A stretch of 6,258 nt of DNA from Gammaproteobacteria bacterium (GCA_023381645.1 JAMCRJ010000101.1:1-6258), one strand, 5' to 3'; positions 1 through 6,072 are shown, counted from the first letter of the stretch. The notes: a model not told the origin generated them from the letters alone. Numbers and translations: made by a program.

Positions 1-161
1 CCATCACCGTGACGCCCACCTACCAGGATCACGATTTCTTCGCCCGCGCTGAGTTTTCCTATGTGCAGGCAAGCAGCTATACCCAGGGTGATGTCTTCGG
101 TCCGCAAGGGAATAATCCTACACAGGCCAGAGCCCTTGTCGAAACTGGATTTTTGTTTTAA
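1..161 (+). CDS. Outer-membrane beta-barrel (BBP2/porin-like) protein, C-terminal end
   Basis: An open frame enters from the left edge (first whole codon at base 3) and ends at TAA 159-161, giving 52 residues. The visible protein alternates polar and hydrophobic residues in beta-strand fashion, contains the turn-like stretch GDVFGPQGNNPTQAR, and ends in ETGFLF with a terminal phenylalanine. A C-terminal Phe on an amphipathic strand is the known sorting signal for BAM-assembled outer-membrane barrels, and the overall look fits the last two strands of a BBP2-type porin-like protein. The start, signal peptide and most of the barrel lie outside the window, so substrate and exact family cannot be given. 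The next gene lies 168 bases away behind hairpins and is probably not in the same operon. Confidence 0.72.
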   Translation, partial: ITVTPTYQDHDFFARAEFSYVQASSYTQGDVFGPQGNNPTQARALVETGFLF

Positions 162-195
162 GAAGCAGTAGGCTAGCGTTGACTATTGGTGTTTA

Positions 196-296
196 TGCCC
201 CTACCCTAACTTATAAAGGGGCACATGTTAGCGATTATGTTGTAATGCCACATGCTTACTTGCATGTATACCCCTGCAACGATGAGGCAGGGGTAT
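196..296 (+). promoter_or_regulatory. Structured leader with three tandem hairpins upstream of the TPR gene
   Basis: Three inverted repeats lie in 101 bases. Hairpin 1 pairs TGCCCCT (196-202) with AGGGGCA (217-223). Hairpin 2 pairs ACATGC (250-255) with GCATGT (262-267). Hairpin 3 pairs ATACCCCTGC (268-277) with GCAGGGGTAT (287-296), a perfect 10-bp stem with a 9-base loop that starts on the base after hairpin 2. No U-run follows any of them, so simple intrinsic terminators are unlikely. The CCCCT and AGGGG arms of hairpins 1 and 3 are interchangeable, which allows alternative pairings. A possible -35 (TTGACT, 179-184) lies just upstream without a good -10 at normal spacing. Hairpin 3 ends 18 bases before the ribosome-binding site, so an effect on transcription or translation of the TPR gene is plausible but unproven. 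Confidence 0.5.
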
Positions 297-329
297 GTTA
301 CAATTTCACCCGAAAGGAAGGAACTACCG

Positions 330-1847
330 ATGGCCCCATCACCAACCGACAAGCAGGAAGATCAAAAAGTTGCAGTCACAAGTCAAAAACTATCACTTGC
401 CACACATTATCATCAAACAGGTCGGCTGAAGGATGCTGAACAGCTTTATCAAAACATTCTCGTGGAACAACCGAACCACGCCGAGGTTAATAGTAATATG
501 GGGGTGCTAGCAAGCCAAACAGGCCGCGTCAATGATGCTTTATGTTTTTTTCAGGCGGCGCTGAGTTCAGATCCAAAAAATGGGCAAACGTGGGCTAATT
601 ATATAATATTGCTTTACAATACAGGGCGCACTCAAGAGGCCAGTTTCGCTCTACAACAATCATTGGCGATTGACAAAAACTTTTCTTTGATGTTTGAGGG
701 CGTTTATAATAATGCACTAAACTTAGAGTGCTGGCAGGATGTTGAAAATATTTTACGTAACTTGATCGCCATAAGAAACAGTCCGATAAATGAGATGGCC
801 ATGTTAGGTGAAGTGCTTCGTAGACAAGGTAATTTATTGGGTGCCGAACGTGTTCTCTCTGATGCTCTTAATATTGATGAAAATAATGTGGCGGCGCTCC
901 ATAATTTATCAGTTTTGCTACTACACCAGGATAGATATTTTGAAGCTGATGATGCAATTAGGAAGGTTTTATCCTTAATGCCGAACAATGTCGAAAGTAT
1001 ATTTATACTGGGCGCGATATCTGTGGGGATGAAGCGCCTTTCGGAAGCCGAAGCAGCCTTCCGAAAGGCGCTTTCCATTAAACCCGCATACCCAGAGGCA
1101 TTAATGAGCCTCGGGGTTATACTCAGCGACCAAGACCGCCATGATGAGGCGATAGCTACCTTCCGAAAATCCATAGCTATCAAACCAGATTACTTGGAAG
1201 CATTAATGCGGCTCGGTGTTGCGCTAGGCCAACAAGGTTGTATGGATGAGGCCGAAGCCACCCTCAGGAAGGCTCTCGCTATCAAACCGGATTATCCAGA
1301 GGCGTTAATGAATCTGGGCGTCACACTTGGCCATGAAGGTCGATGGGAAGAGGCTGAAACTATCCTCCGGCAAACACTCACTATCAAGCCGGATTATCCA
1401 GAGGCCATAATCAACCTGGGTGCCACCCTCAGCAAACAAGGCCGTTGCTTAGACGAAGCCGAAACTATCTTTCGACAAATACTCGCTACCCAGCCGAACC
1501 ATGCTGACGCATTAGTAAACTTGGGTGCCGCCCTCAACAAACAAGGCCGCTGGGAAGAAGCCGAGACCACTCTGCGGCAGGTCCTCGCTATCAAACCTGA
1601 ACACGCTGACGCATTGATAAACTTGGGTGCAGTCCTCAGCAAGCAAGACCGCTGGGAAGAAGCTGAAACCATTCTTCGACAGGCTCTTGCCATCAAGCCA
1701 GACCAGTCTGATGCACTGGTGAATCTCGGGGTTATACTTCGCCAGCGCGGCTGCGCAGAGGAAGCCAATGTCGCTTTTCAACAGGCGCTTGCTATTAATC
1801 CGAACAATTCAGAAGCACTCGTAAACCTTGGCGCTACGATACACTGA
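330..1847 (+). CDS. Tetratricopeptide repeat (TPR) protein, 14 repeats plus a fragment
   Basis: This 505-residue protein is almost pure TPR. After a polar 19-residue N-terminus, 34-residue repeats run from residue 20 to 496, and a partial repeat LVNLGATIH ends the protein. The consensus from repeat 7 on is LxNLGVxLxxQGRxxEAExxxRxALxIKPDYxEA, with the expected small and aromatic TPR positions. Repeat 4 is degenerate and repeat 11 has 35 residues (an extra residue in GRCLDEAE). No signal peptide, membrane segment or enzyme domain is visible. TPR solenoids act as protein-interaction scaffolds; the partner here is unknown. I chose ATG 330 because AAGGAAGGA (314-322) sits at ideal spacing; the in-frame ATG at 252 lies inside the upstream hairpins and lacks a Shine-Dalgarno. 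The 5' half is AT-rich compared with the neighbours, which suggests acquisition from elsewhere. The stop falls early in a repeat, so the protein may be the remnant of a longer one, such as TPR-glycosyltransferase types. Confidence 0.88.
   Translation: MAPSPTDKQEDQKVAVTSQKLSLATHYHQTGRLKDAEQLYQNILVEQPNHAEVNSNMGVLASQTGRVNDALCFFQAALSSDPKNGQTWANYIILLYNTGRTQEASFALQQSLAIDKNFSLMFEGVYNNALNLECWQDVENILRNLIAIRNSPINEMAMLGEVLRRQGNLLGAERVLSDALNIDENNVAALHNLSVLLLHQDRYFEADDAIRKVLSLMPNNVESIFILGAISVGMKRLSEAEAAFRKALSIKPAYPEALMSLGVILSDQDRHDEAIATFRKSIAIKPDYLEALMRLGVALGQQGCMDEAEATLRKALAIKPDYPEALMNLGVTLGHEGRWEEAETILRQTLTIKPDYPEAIINLGATLSKQGRCLDEAETIFRQILATQPNHADALVNLGAALNKQGRWEEAETTLRQVLAIKPEHADALINLGAVLSKQDRWEEAETILRQALAIKPDQSDALVNLGVILRQRGCAEEANVAFQQALAINPNNSEALVNLGATIH
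999..1817 (+). repeat. 102-base tandem repeats encoding TPRs 7-14
   Basis: The 3' half of the TPR gene is a direct tandem array with a 102-base period, one TPR per unit (unit starts at 999, 1101, 1203, 1305 and 1407, then 1512, 1614 and 1716 after one 105-base unit). Similarity is visible at DNA level: CCGGATTATCCAGAGGC occurs at 1287-1303 and again exactly 102 bases later at 1389-1405, and the units at 1512 and 1614 share long stretches. Upstream repeats are far more diverged and more AT-rich. This suggests later expansion of the 3' units by duplication, and the array could still change copy number by recombination. Confidence 0.8.
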
Positions 1848-1857
1848 CTAAACGGTT

Positions 1858-1885
1858 ACCTGATATCGCGGTAGGGATATCAGGT
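1858..1885 (+). terminator. Terminator-like hairpin after the TPR gene
   Basis: ACCTGATATC (1858-1867) pairs perfectly with GATATCAGGT (1876-1885) around an 8-base loop. The hairpin begins 11 bases after the TPR stop codon, the usual place for a transcription end. No U-run follows and the stem is only moderately GC-rich, so it may stabilise the 3' end or act with Rho instead of terminating by itself. Confidence 0.45.
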
Positions 1886-1954
1886 TGGATAAAGTCCAGT
1901 TCGGTCGAGTTCGATCTCAATCCCACGGTTTTTAGACAATGGGGGACATCCGCT

Positions 1955-2198
1955 ATGGTCACTTCCGCTAAAACAGCGACGACGGGCTTACGAAGACGAG
2001 AACCTCAGCGCTTATGGGCCGCCTCGCGCGACCATCCAAGGAATTCCGCTCGCCCCGGATGAGTTGCGCAAAACCGACGCCTACTGGCGAGCCAGTCTCT
2101 ATCTGTGCCTGGGGATGTTGTACCTCAGAAGCAATCCATTGCTCCGGGAACCGCTGCGACTGGAACACATAAAACCGCGCTTGCTAGGCCACTGGGGT
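1955..2198 (+). pseudogene. Phosphoketolase N-terminal fragment, frameshifted and truncated
   Basis: Reading from codon 1992 onward gives [19 protein letters not shown], then [20 protein letters not shown], then [20 protein letters not shown]. This is the conserved N-terminus of xylulose-5-phosphate/fructose-6-phosphate phosphoketolase (thiamine-diphosphate enzyme, normally about 790-800 residues), which splits sugar phosphates into acetyl phosphate and an aldose phosphate. Only about 80 residues remain and homology stops at GHWG (2187-2198), where IS66-like sequence begins on the other strand. A second lesion lies upstream. The good start, ATG 1955 with GGGGGA at 1941-1946, gives [12 protein letters not shown] in a different frame that stops at 2060-2062, whereas the conserved part has no start codon of its own. 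An indel between about 1985 and 2004 explains this. No active enzyme can come from this copy. Confidence 0.82.
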
Positions 2199-2414
2199 GT
2201 TGGCCGCCGAAACTCGATCGGTCACAGCCGCCGCCATACCTGAATTGCCGTTCTTTTGCAGCAACTCCCGCCAACGGTAGAAACTCGCCGTACTCACTGA
2301 CGCCTTGCGGCAAAACGCCCCAATAGTCAGGCTGCTGACCGCCTGCTGCGCCAATAGCGCCCGCCAGCCTTCCGCGCTGCGCCGCTGGTACTTTCTCTGC
2401 GTCCCCGATGCCAT
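2184..2414 (-). CDS. tnpA: IS66-family accessory protein TnpA, truncated
   Basis: The core reads [18 protein letters not shown], then [20 protein letters not shown], which is the N-terminal helix-turn-helix of the short TnpA (OrfA) accessory proteins of IS66-type elements; the AFC...FYRWR pattern is diagnostic. TnpA is one of three IS66 proteins, with TnpB and the DDE transposase TnpC, and its exact role is unsettled. I favour ATG at 2414 ([13 protein letters not shown]), because residues upstream look non-coding; a longer in-frame start exists at 2525. The frame reads about five codons past the element and stops at TAG (2186-2184), whose complement is a Leu codon of the phosphoketolase remnant. 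The normal C-terminus is missing, and no tnpB or tnpC follows, so the element is inactive by itself. Confidence 0.75.
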   Translation of the reverse strand: MASGTQRKYQRRSAEGWRALLAQQAVSSLTIGAFCRKASVSTASFYRWRELLQKNGNSGMAAAVTDRVSAANTPVA

Positions 2415-2528
2415 CACCGGATTGGCGGGCCGTGCGGGCGGTTCTGAAAAAAGGCGTGCCGTTGACAACCTCTGAACCATTGGGCGGCTGAAATGACGTA
2501 TACTGCCGCCTCGAAGGTGGGTCATTTC
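2199..2528 (-). mobile_element. Remnant of an IS66-type insertion sequence
   Basis: The stretch between the phosphoketolase break (about 2198) and the MFS gene carries only the 5' part of an IS66-like element: the tnpA head plus about 110 bases of upstream sequence. The left boundary is set by where phosphoketolase homology stops. The right boundary is a guess, placed at the inverted repeat GAAATGAC (2490-2497) and GTCATTTC (2521-2528). I could not recognise a matching terminal repeat at the left edge or a target-site duplication. This fits loss of the rest of the element in a deletion or recombination. Confidence 0.5.
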
Positions 2529-2543
2529 GTCAGCGGTGCTGAC
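2490..2543 (-). terminator. Inverted repeats at the 3' end of the MBL-ArsR-MFS operon
   Basis: Two inverted repeats lie side by side at the end of the MFS gene. GTCAGC (2529-2534) pairs with GCTGAC (2538-2543) over a 3-base loop and covers the MFS stop codon. Directly beyond, GAAATGAC (2490-2497) pairs with GTCATTTC (2521-2528) over 23 bases. Neither has a clear U-run on the minus strand. They may form the operon's 3' end or mark the end of the insertion element; the sequence does not decide. Confidence 0.3.
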
Positions 2544-3801
2544 CCTGGGGGCGCGGACGGGTTTCTTTCACGGCCAGGGCCACCCACAGCCCCGACAGGG
2601 CGACAATACCGGCCGTAGCCCAGATGGCGGGGAGAATTTCGTTACTCCATTGCGCCACCAGGCCCAGCAGCAATCCGCCGATGGCATAACCGGTATCGCG
2701 CCAGTACCGATAGACACCGAGGATGCGCCCTCGCTCCAGCGGTGGAGCCGTGTCGGACATGGCGGCGACCAGGTTCGGGTACAGGAGCGCCATGCCCAGA
2801 CCCATGATGAGCGCCGTCGACATCCACAAAACAAAGCCTTGCACCAAGGCAGTGGCCGCCAAGCCCGCAGACAACAGAAAAAAGCCGCTGACAATGGGGA
2901 TCTTGCGGCCGATGCGATCGGCCAGATAGCCGGTCCAGAGTTGCGAAAGCCCCCAGACGGCACCGTAAACGCCGGTGATCCAACCGATGGCCACCACTCC
3001 CATGGCGTGCTCCAGGAAGTAGAGCGGAAAGAGCACCCAGACGAGGGTGTCGGCCACCTTGTTGGCCACCCCCGCCTGGCAAAAGGCGCGGTAGCGCGGA
3101 TTCTGGAAAGAGACTTCGAGAAAGCTCTGCATCCAGCTCCGCTTTGACGGGGGGGAGGATACGGGGTGCGCGCCATGCTCGGCGTGAACCCAGGCGATGG
3201 TATCGCGCACGCGTAACAGCAGCACCAGGGCTAGCAGGATCACCGCCAGGCCGAAGAGCAGCAACGCCCAGCGGGGGCCATAGAGCACGGCCAGATAGCC
3301 CGTGGCCAGCCCCGCCACGCCCATGCCCAAATAACCCACCGCCTCATTGATCCCCACTGCCAGCCCGCGCTGTCGGCTGCCTGCCAGGTCGATCTGACTG
3401 GTCACCGTCATGGTCCAGGTGAAGGCCTGGTTGATGCCGAGAAAGACGTTGGCAGCGATGATCCACCACCAGTTGGGGGCAAAGAAAATCAGCAATGGAA
3501 TGGGAATGCCGGCAATCCAGCCGATCAACAGGACCCGCTTACGCCCGATACGATCGGAAAGGGAGCCCGCCACCAGGTTGAGGGCCCCTTTCACCAAACC
3601 GAAGGAAATGACAAAGGAGGCCAGGAAGAGAAAAGCCCCCTTGGCCACCCCAAAGTCCTGGGCGAGGGACGGCAAGACCGTGCGCTCCATGCCGATGACC
3701 AAACCGACAAAAAAGACCTGCGAGGTTTGCAGCAGAAACTGGCCACGGTTGCGGGCAATTCCCCGCTGATACGCCCCGGCGGCTGCCTGCACCGGGTTCA
3801 T
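2530..3801 (-). CDS. Major facilitator superfamily (MFS) transporter
   Basis: This 423-residue inner-membrane protein has about 12 hydrophobic helices split by a polar central loop (about 200-225), the normal MFS size and shape. The family motif A appears twice in the loops after helices 2 and 8: GSLSDRIGRKRVLL at residues 79-92 and GYLADRIGRKIPIV at 291-304. The duplication is the hallmark of the two pseudo-symmetrical MFS halves. The substrate cannot be read from sequence. Its ATG overlaps the ArsR stop codon by four bases (ATGA, 3801-3798) with little Shine-Dalgarno, so it is probably translated by coupling. Sharing an operon with a persulfide dioxygenase-like enzyme suggests, by inference only, export of sulfite, thiosulfate or a related sulfur anion; drug or metalloid efflux is also possible. 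It is the last gene before insertion-sequence debris, but the protein looks complete. Confidence 0.88.
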   Translation of the reverse strand: MNPVQAAAGAYQRGIARNRGQFLLQTSQVFFVGLVIGMERTVLPSLAQDFGVAKGAFLFLASFVISFGLVKGALNLVAGSLSDRIGRKRVLLIGWIAGIPIPLLIFFAPNWWWIIAANVFLGINQAFTWTMTVTSQIDLAGSRQRGLAVGINEAVGYLGMGVAGLATGYLAVLYGPRWALLLFGLAVILLALVLLLRVRDTIAWVHAEHGAHPVSSPPSKRSWMQSFLEVSFQNPRYRAFCQAGVANKVADTLVWVLFPLYFLEHAMGVVAIGWITGVYGAVWGLSQLWTGYLADRIGRKIPIVSGFFLLSAGLAATALVQGFVLWMSTALIMGLGMALLYPNLVAAMSDTAPPLERGRILGVYRYWRDTGYAIGGLLLGLVAQWSNEILPAIWATAGIVALSGLWVALAVKETRPRPQGQHR

Positions 3802-4154
3802 GAAGGCGTCTTGCGCAGCGGTACGACTTCCGCCAGTTGCTGACGGCAGGCAGTGGTGATATCCATCTGGTCAAGGATCAACTTCCGCACGATCTCGCAG
3901 GTCTCCAGCACAGCAGGGCTGGTGAGACGATAATGGCAGAAGGTGCCGCACTTGTCGCAATGGACCAAGCCACGCGCCTTGAGCACGTTGAGGTGTTGCG
4001 AGACATTGGCCTTGGACAGTCCGGTCAGCTCGGTCAACTCCCCCGCCGTATGCTGCCGTTCTCCCAGGTAGTGGATCATCTCCAGGCGCTTGGGATGGGC
4101 CAGCGCCGCAAAGACCTCGGCGAAGAGGGCGAAGCGCACCGTCTCCGCGCTCAT
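3798..4154 (-). CDS. ArsR/SmtB-family repressor with a cysteine cluster in the wing
   Basis: The 118-residue protein has the full winged helix-turn-helix of the ArsR family: FAALAHPKRLEMIHYL (residues 15-30), then AGELTELTGLSKANVSQHLN (37-56) as the helix-turn-helix, and the wing (64-77). Such proteins are dimeric repressors released from DNA by metals or by cysteine oxidation. Cysteines lie at 66, 69 and 73 in HCDKCGTFCHYRL, and at 86 and 103 near the dimer helices. The usual arsenic (ELCVCD) and BigR/SqrR (one Cys in helix 3, one in helix 5) sites are absent: helix 3 has no cysteine. The pattern could bind a soft metal or form a disulfide or polysulfide bridge; which one is unknown. The gene overlaps both neighbours by ATGA (4154-4151 and 3801-3798), so it is co-translated with the enzyme and transporter and likely controls their shared promoter. 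Confidence 0.9.
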   Translation of the reverse strand: MSAETVRFALFAEVFAALAHPKRLEMIHYLGERQHTAGELTELTGLSKANVSQHLNVLKARGLVHCDKCGTFCHYRLTSPAVLETCEIVRKLILDQMDITTACRQQLAEVVPLRKTPS

Positions 4155-4891
4155 GCCGCCGCCCCCAGATTGGCCGCCACCATGCGCGCCATCTCCGCTG
4201 GCCGCTCCGGGATGTTGGCCGTGAGTTCGCGGATAAAGGCGTCCCGGTCGGTCATGGACAGATAGGGGTCCCAGCGCTTCTCGAAGCCGATGGTGGAGGA
4301 GGGCTTGCCGGACAACCCCGCACCACAGACACTGCCCGCCGCATGGCCGGGGAAGATCTCGAGGTCGTCGGGCAGGGTGAGGAGTTTGGCGTGGATGCTG
4401 TCGAAGATCCGGCCCGCCATCTCCTCCGGAGTTCCCCCCAAATCGGGCCTGCCGACGCCGCTGACGAAGAGGGTGTCGCCAGTGAGCACGAACCAGGGAT
4501 CGGCGCTGCGCCGCAGGTCGCTGACCAGGAGACAGATGCTGTCGGAAGTATGGCCGGGGGTATGCAGGACTTTGGTGATGACATTACCCGTTTCCAGCAC
4601 CTCGCCGTCCTGCAGGCCGCGGATCGGGAAATGCACCTTGCCCACATCGCTTTCGTGCAGGCAGTAGGGTGCATCCGCCAGTTCCGCCAGCTTCCGGCCG
4701 CCGGAAAAATGATCGGCATGGATGTGGGTGTCGATGACAAAGCCGATCCGCACGGCGGCCTTTTGCGCTTCATCCAGAAACCACTGCTCATCGCCAGCCA
4801 CGACATCCACCGCCACCGCCGAACCCTTGCTGCCACATCCGTAGAAGTAGGACAGGGTACCATCAGCATTGCTGCGCTGCTTGAAAAACAT
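4151..4891 (-). CDS. MBL-fold persulfide dioxygenase-like hydrolase (ETHE1/CstB/Blh type)
   Basis: The 246-residue protein is a single metallo-beta-lactamase domain of the glyoxalase II/ETHE1 branch. Metal ligands are visible in order: THIHADH (residues 55-61), PGHT with His114, GDTLF with Asp139, and FPGHA with His183. The tail of the active site, GSVCGAGLSGKPSSTIGFEK (186-205), resembles the GHGAGSxCG...STxGxE signature of CstB- and Blh-type persulfide dioxygenases, which use one Fe(II) to oxidise glutathione persulfide or similar sulfane sulfur to sulfite. No rhodanese domain is fused and none is encoded next to it. No signal peptide is seen, so it should be cytoplasmic. The start is supported by GAGGTGA just upstream of ATG 4891. 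It leads an operon with an ArsR repressor and an MFS transporter. Glyoxalase II activity is the main alternative, but the context favours sulfur chemistry. Confidence 0.85.
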   Translation of the reverse strand: MFFKQRSNADGTLSYFYGCGSKGSAVAVDVVAGDEQWFLDEAQKAAVRIGFVIDTHIHADHFSGGRKLAELADAPYCLHESDVGKVHFPIRGLQDGEVLETGNVITKVLHTPGHTSDSICLLVSDLRRSADPWFVLTGDTLFVSGVGRPDLGGTPEEMAGRIFDSIHAKLLTLPDDLEIFPGHAAGSVCGAGLSGKPSSTIGFEKRWDPYLSMTDRDAFIRELTANIPERPAEMARMVAANLGAAA

Positions 4892-4905
4892 GAGTCACCT
4901 CGACT

Positions 4906-4964
4906 GTTCGTTAGTTAATAGAATCTGCAACCACGAAACTAAAAGAACCTCCGCCATTTGTCAA
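4906..4964 (-). promoter_or_regulatory. Promoter and candidate ArsR operator of the MBL-ArsR-MFS operon
   Basis: On the minus strand a perfect -35 box TTGACA (4964-4959) is followed at 17 bases by TAGTTT (4941-4936), a weak -10. An inverted repeat overlaps the -10 and the predicted start: GTTC-g-TTAGTT (4906-4916) faces AACTAA-aa-GAAC (4937-4948) across 20 bases. The right arm should lie upstream of the transcription start (about 4930), so the dyad is more likely a DNA operator than an mRNA hairpin. ArsR-family repressors usually bind AT-rich dyads over their own promoters, which fits. No direct evidence of binding exists here. Confidence 0.5.
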
Positions 4965-4999
4965 TGTGCTCCAAGACACCGTGATCCATGGCGGTCATT

Positions 5000-5030
5000 C
5001 TCGGGCACGCATCGGTGCATGCGCCCCGAG
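5000..5030 (-). terminator. GC-rich hairpin downstream of the CDF gene
   Basis: CTCGGG (5000-5005) pairs with CCCGAG (5025-5030), and an inner stem CGCAT (5008-5012) pairs with ATGCG (5019-5023) around a 6-base loop. The 11-bp stem has a small internal loop and lies 37 bases past the CDF stop, before the next promoter. It is well placed to end CDF transcription, but no U-run follows on the minus strand. Confidence 0.4.
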
Positions 5031-5066
5031 GAATCATCAGTCGTTAGCGCTTCCCGGCGGGGAATC

Positions 5067-6035
5067 TCAAACCCGATGATCCGGCGCCAGTGCGCATGGA
5101 TGGGCCGGATCGCCGGTCTCCACCTGCAAGGTGGGATGGTCGATACGAAAGCGTAGCTGCAATTCATCGCTAATCTGATTCAGAAGTGCGTCCCCCGGAT
5201 AGCCGTTCGGCATGACCAGATGCGCGGTCAGCGCCGTTTCCGTGGTGCTCATGGCCCAGATGTGCAGGTCATGCACCGCCGTCACATTCGGCAGAGCGGC
5301 GAGATAGGCGCGTACCACCTGGGTTTCGATCCCTTCTGGCACGCCATGCAGGGCCAATTGGGTGGAATCCCTCAATAACCCCCAGGTGGCGATCACGATT
5401 ACCGCACTGATGCACAGACTCACCGTGGAATCCAGCCAAAACCAGTGCGTAAAGAGCATCACGATCCCGGCGATGACCACACCCAGCGAAACGACAGCGT
5501 CGCTCGCCATGTGCAAAAAGGCTGCCTGGATATTCAGGTCGCCCTTGCGCCCTGCCATGAACAGCAGCGCTGTCCCGGTGTTGATCAGCACCCCGAAAGC
5601 TGCCACACCGATCACGATACCGCTGTCTACCGGAGCTGGCTGCAGCAGGCGCTGAATCGCTTCCCAGGCGATCCCGCCAGTCACCACCAACAGAAATACG
5701 GAGTTGGCCAGTGCCGCCAGAATAGACGAACTGCGCAACCCGTAGGTGAAACGGACTGAAGGTGGGCGGCGGGCCAGGGCAGTGGCGCCCCAAGCCATCA
5801 GCATGGCCAGCACGTCACTGAGGTTATGGCCGGCATCAGCCAGCAAGGCCAAGGAATGTCCAATCACCCCGAACACGGCCTCAACCAGCACGAAGCTCAG
5901 ATTGAGCGCCACCCCGATGGCGAAGGCACGACCATAGTCCGCCGGGCCATGGGCATGATTATGCCCATGCGCGTGGCCGTGGGTCTGCTGGTGACCAGTG
6001 GCATGGTCATGATCATCATATTGGTCGTATGCCAT
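5067..6035 (-). CDS. CzcD-like cation diffusion facilitator (Zn/Co/Cd efflux)
   Basis: The 322-residue protein is a cation diffusion facilitator of the CzcD/ZitB type, an inner-membrane antiporter that exports Zn(II) and often Cd(II) or Co(II) in exchange for protons. The N-terminus is rich in histidine (nine between residues 9 and 29, with HGHAHGHNHAHG), typical of metal-capturing tails. Six membrane helices follow. The transport site shows as H70xxxD74 in ALLADAGHNLSD (helix 2) and H175xxxD179 in FLHMASDAV (helix 5), the Zn-type HxxxD pair. The cytoplasmic C-terminal domain runs from about residue 230, with VHDLHIWAMS at its core. Length is normal and all key residues are present. The start is supported by GGAAGGA six bases upstream of ATG 6035. 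A MerR-type gene diverges from it and shares the control region. Confidence 0.93.
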   Translation of the reverse strand: MAYDQYDDHDHATGHQQTHGHAHGHNHAHGPADYGRAFAIGVALNLSFVLVEAVFGVIGHSLALLADAGHNLSDVLAMLMAWGATALARRPPSVRFTYGLRSSSILAALANSVFLLVVTGGIAWEAIQRLLQPAPVDSGIVIGVAAFGVLINTGTALLFMAGRKGDLNIQAAFLHMASDAVVSLGVVIAGIVMLFTHWFWLDSTVSLCISAVIVIATWGLLRDSTQLALHGVPEGIETQVVRAYLAALPNVTAVHDLHIWAMSTTETALTAHLVMPNGYPGDALLNQISDELQLRFRIDHPTLQVETGDPAHPCALAPDHRV

Positions 6036-6072
6036 ATATCATCCTTCCCCAAAAAAATCCGAATGAATGGCC

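Noticed and set aside
252..329. A longer N-terminus for the TPR protein starting at ATG 252
   Set aside because: These bases lie inside the leader hairpins and no Shine-Dalgarno precedes ATG 252, whereas ATG 330 has a strong one and starts just before the repeat region.
704..1183. Minus-strand 159-residue open frame, and similar ones at 1394-1768 and 1512-1781
   Set aside because: These mirror the TPR array on the opposite strand; their repeated Ser/Ala/Arg-rich pattern is what the complement of TPR codons gives.
999..1817. CRISPR-like direct repeats
   Set aside because: The 102-base period is an exact multiple of the codon and equals one 34-residue TPR; there are no conserved short repeats with unique spacers.
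1968..2168. Minus-strand 66-residue open frame
   Set aside because: It is antisense to the clear phosphoketolase remnant and has no recognisable protein features.
2536..3147. Plus-strand 203-residue open frame opposite the MFS gene
   Set aside because: It is a composition shadow of a GC-rich gene: a low-complexity Gly/Arg/His/Gln mix, no domain, and no ribosome-binding context.
4343..4918. Plus-strand 191-residue open frame opposite the MBL gene
   Set aside because: The opposite strand carries all metal ligands of a well-known fold in order; the plus-strand product resembles nothing.
4869..5156. Plus-strand 95-residue open frame between the MBL and CDF genes
   Set aside because: It overlaps both flanking minus-strand genes, the operon promoter and the GC-rich hairpin, and has no Shine-Dalgarno or recognisable motif.
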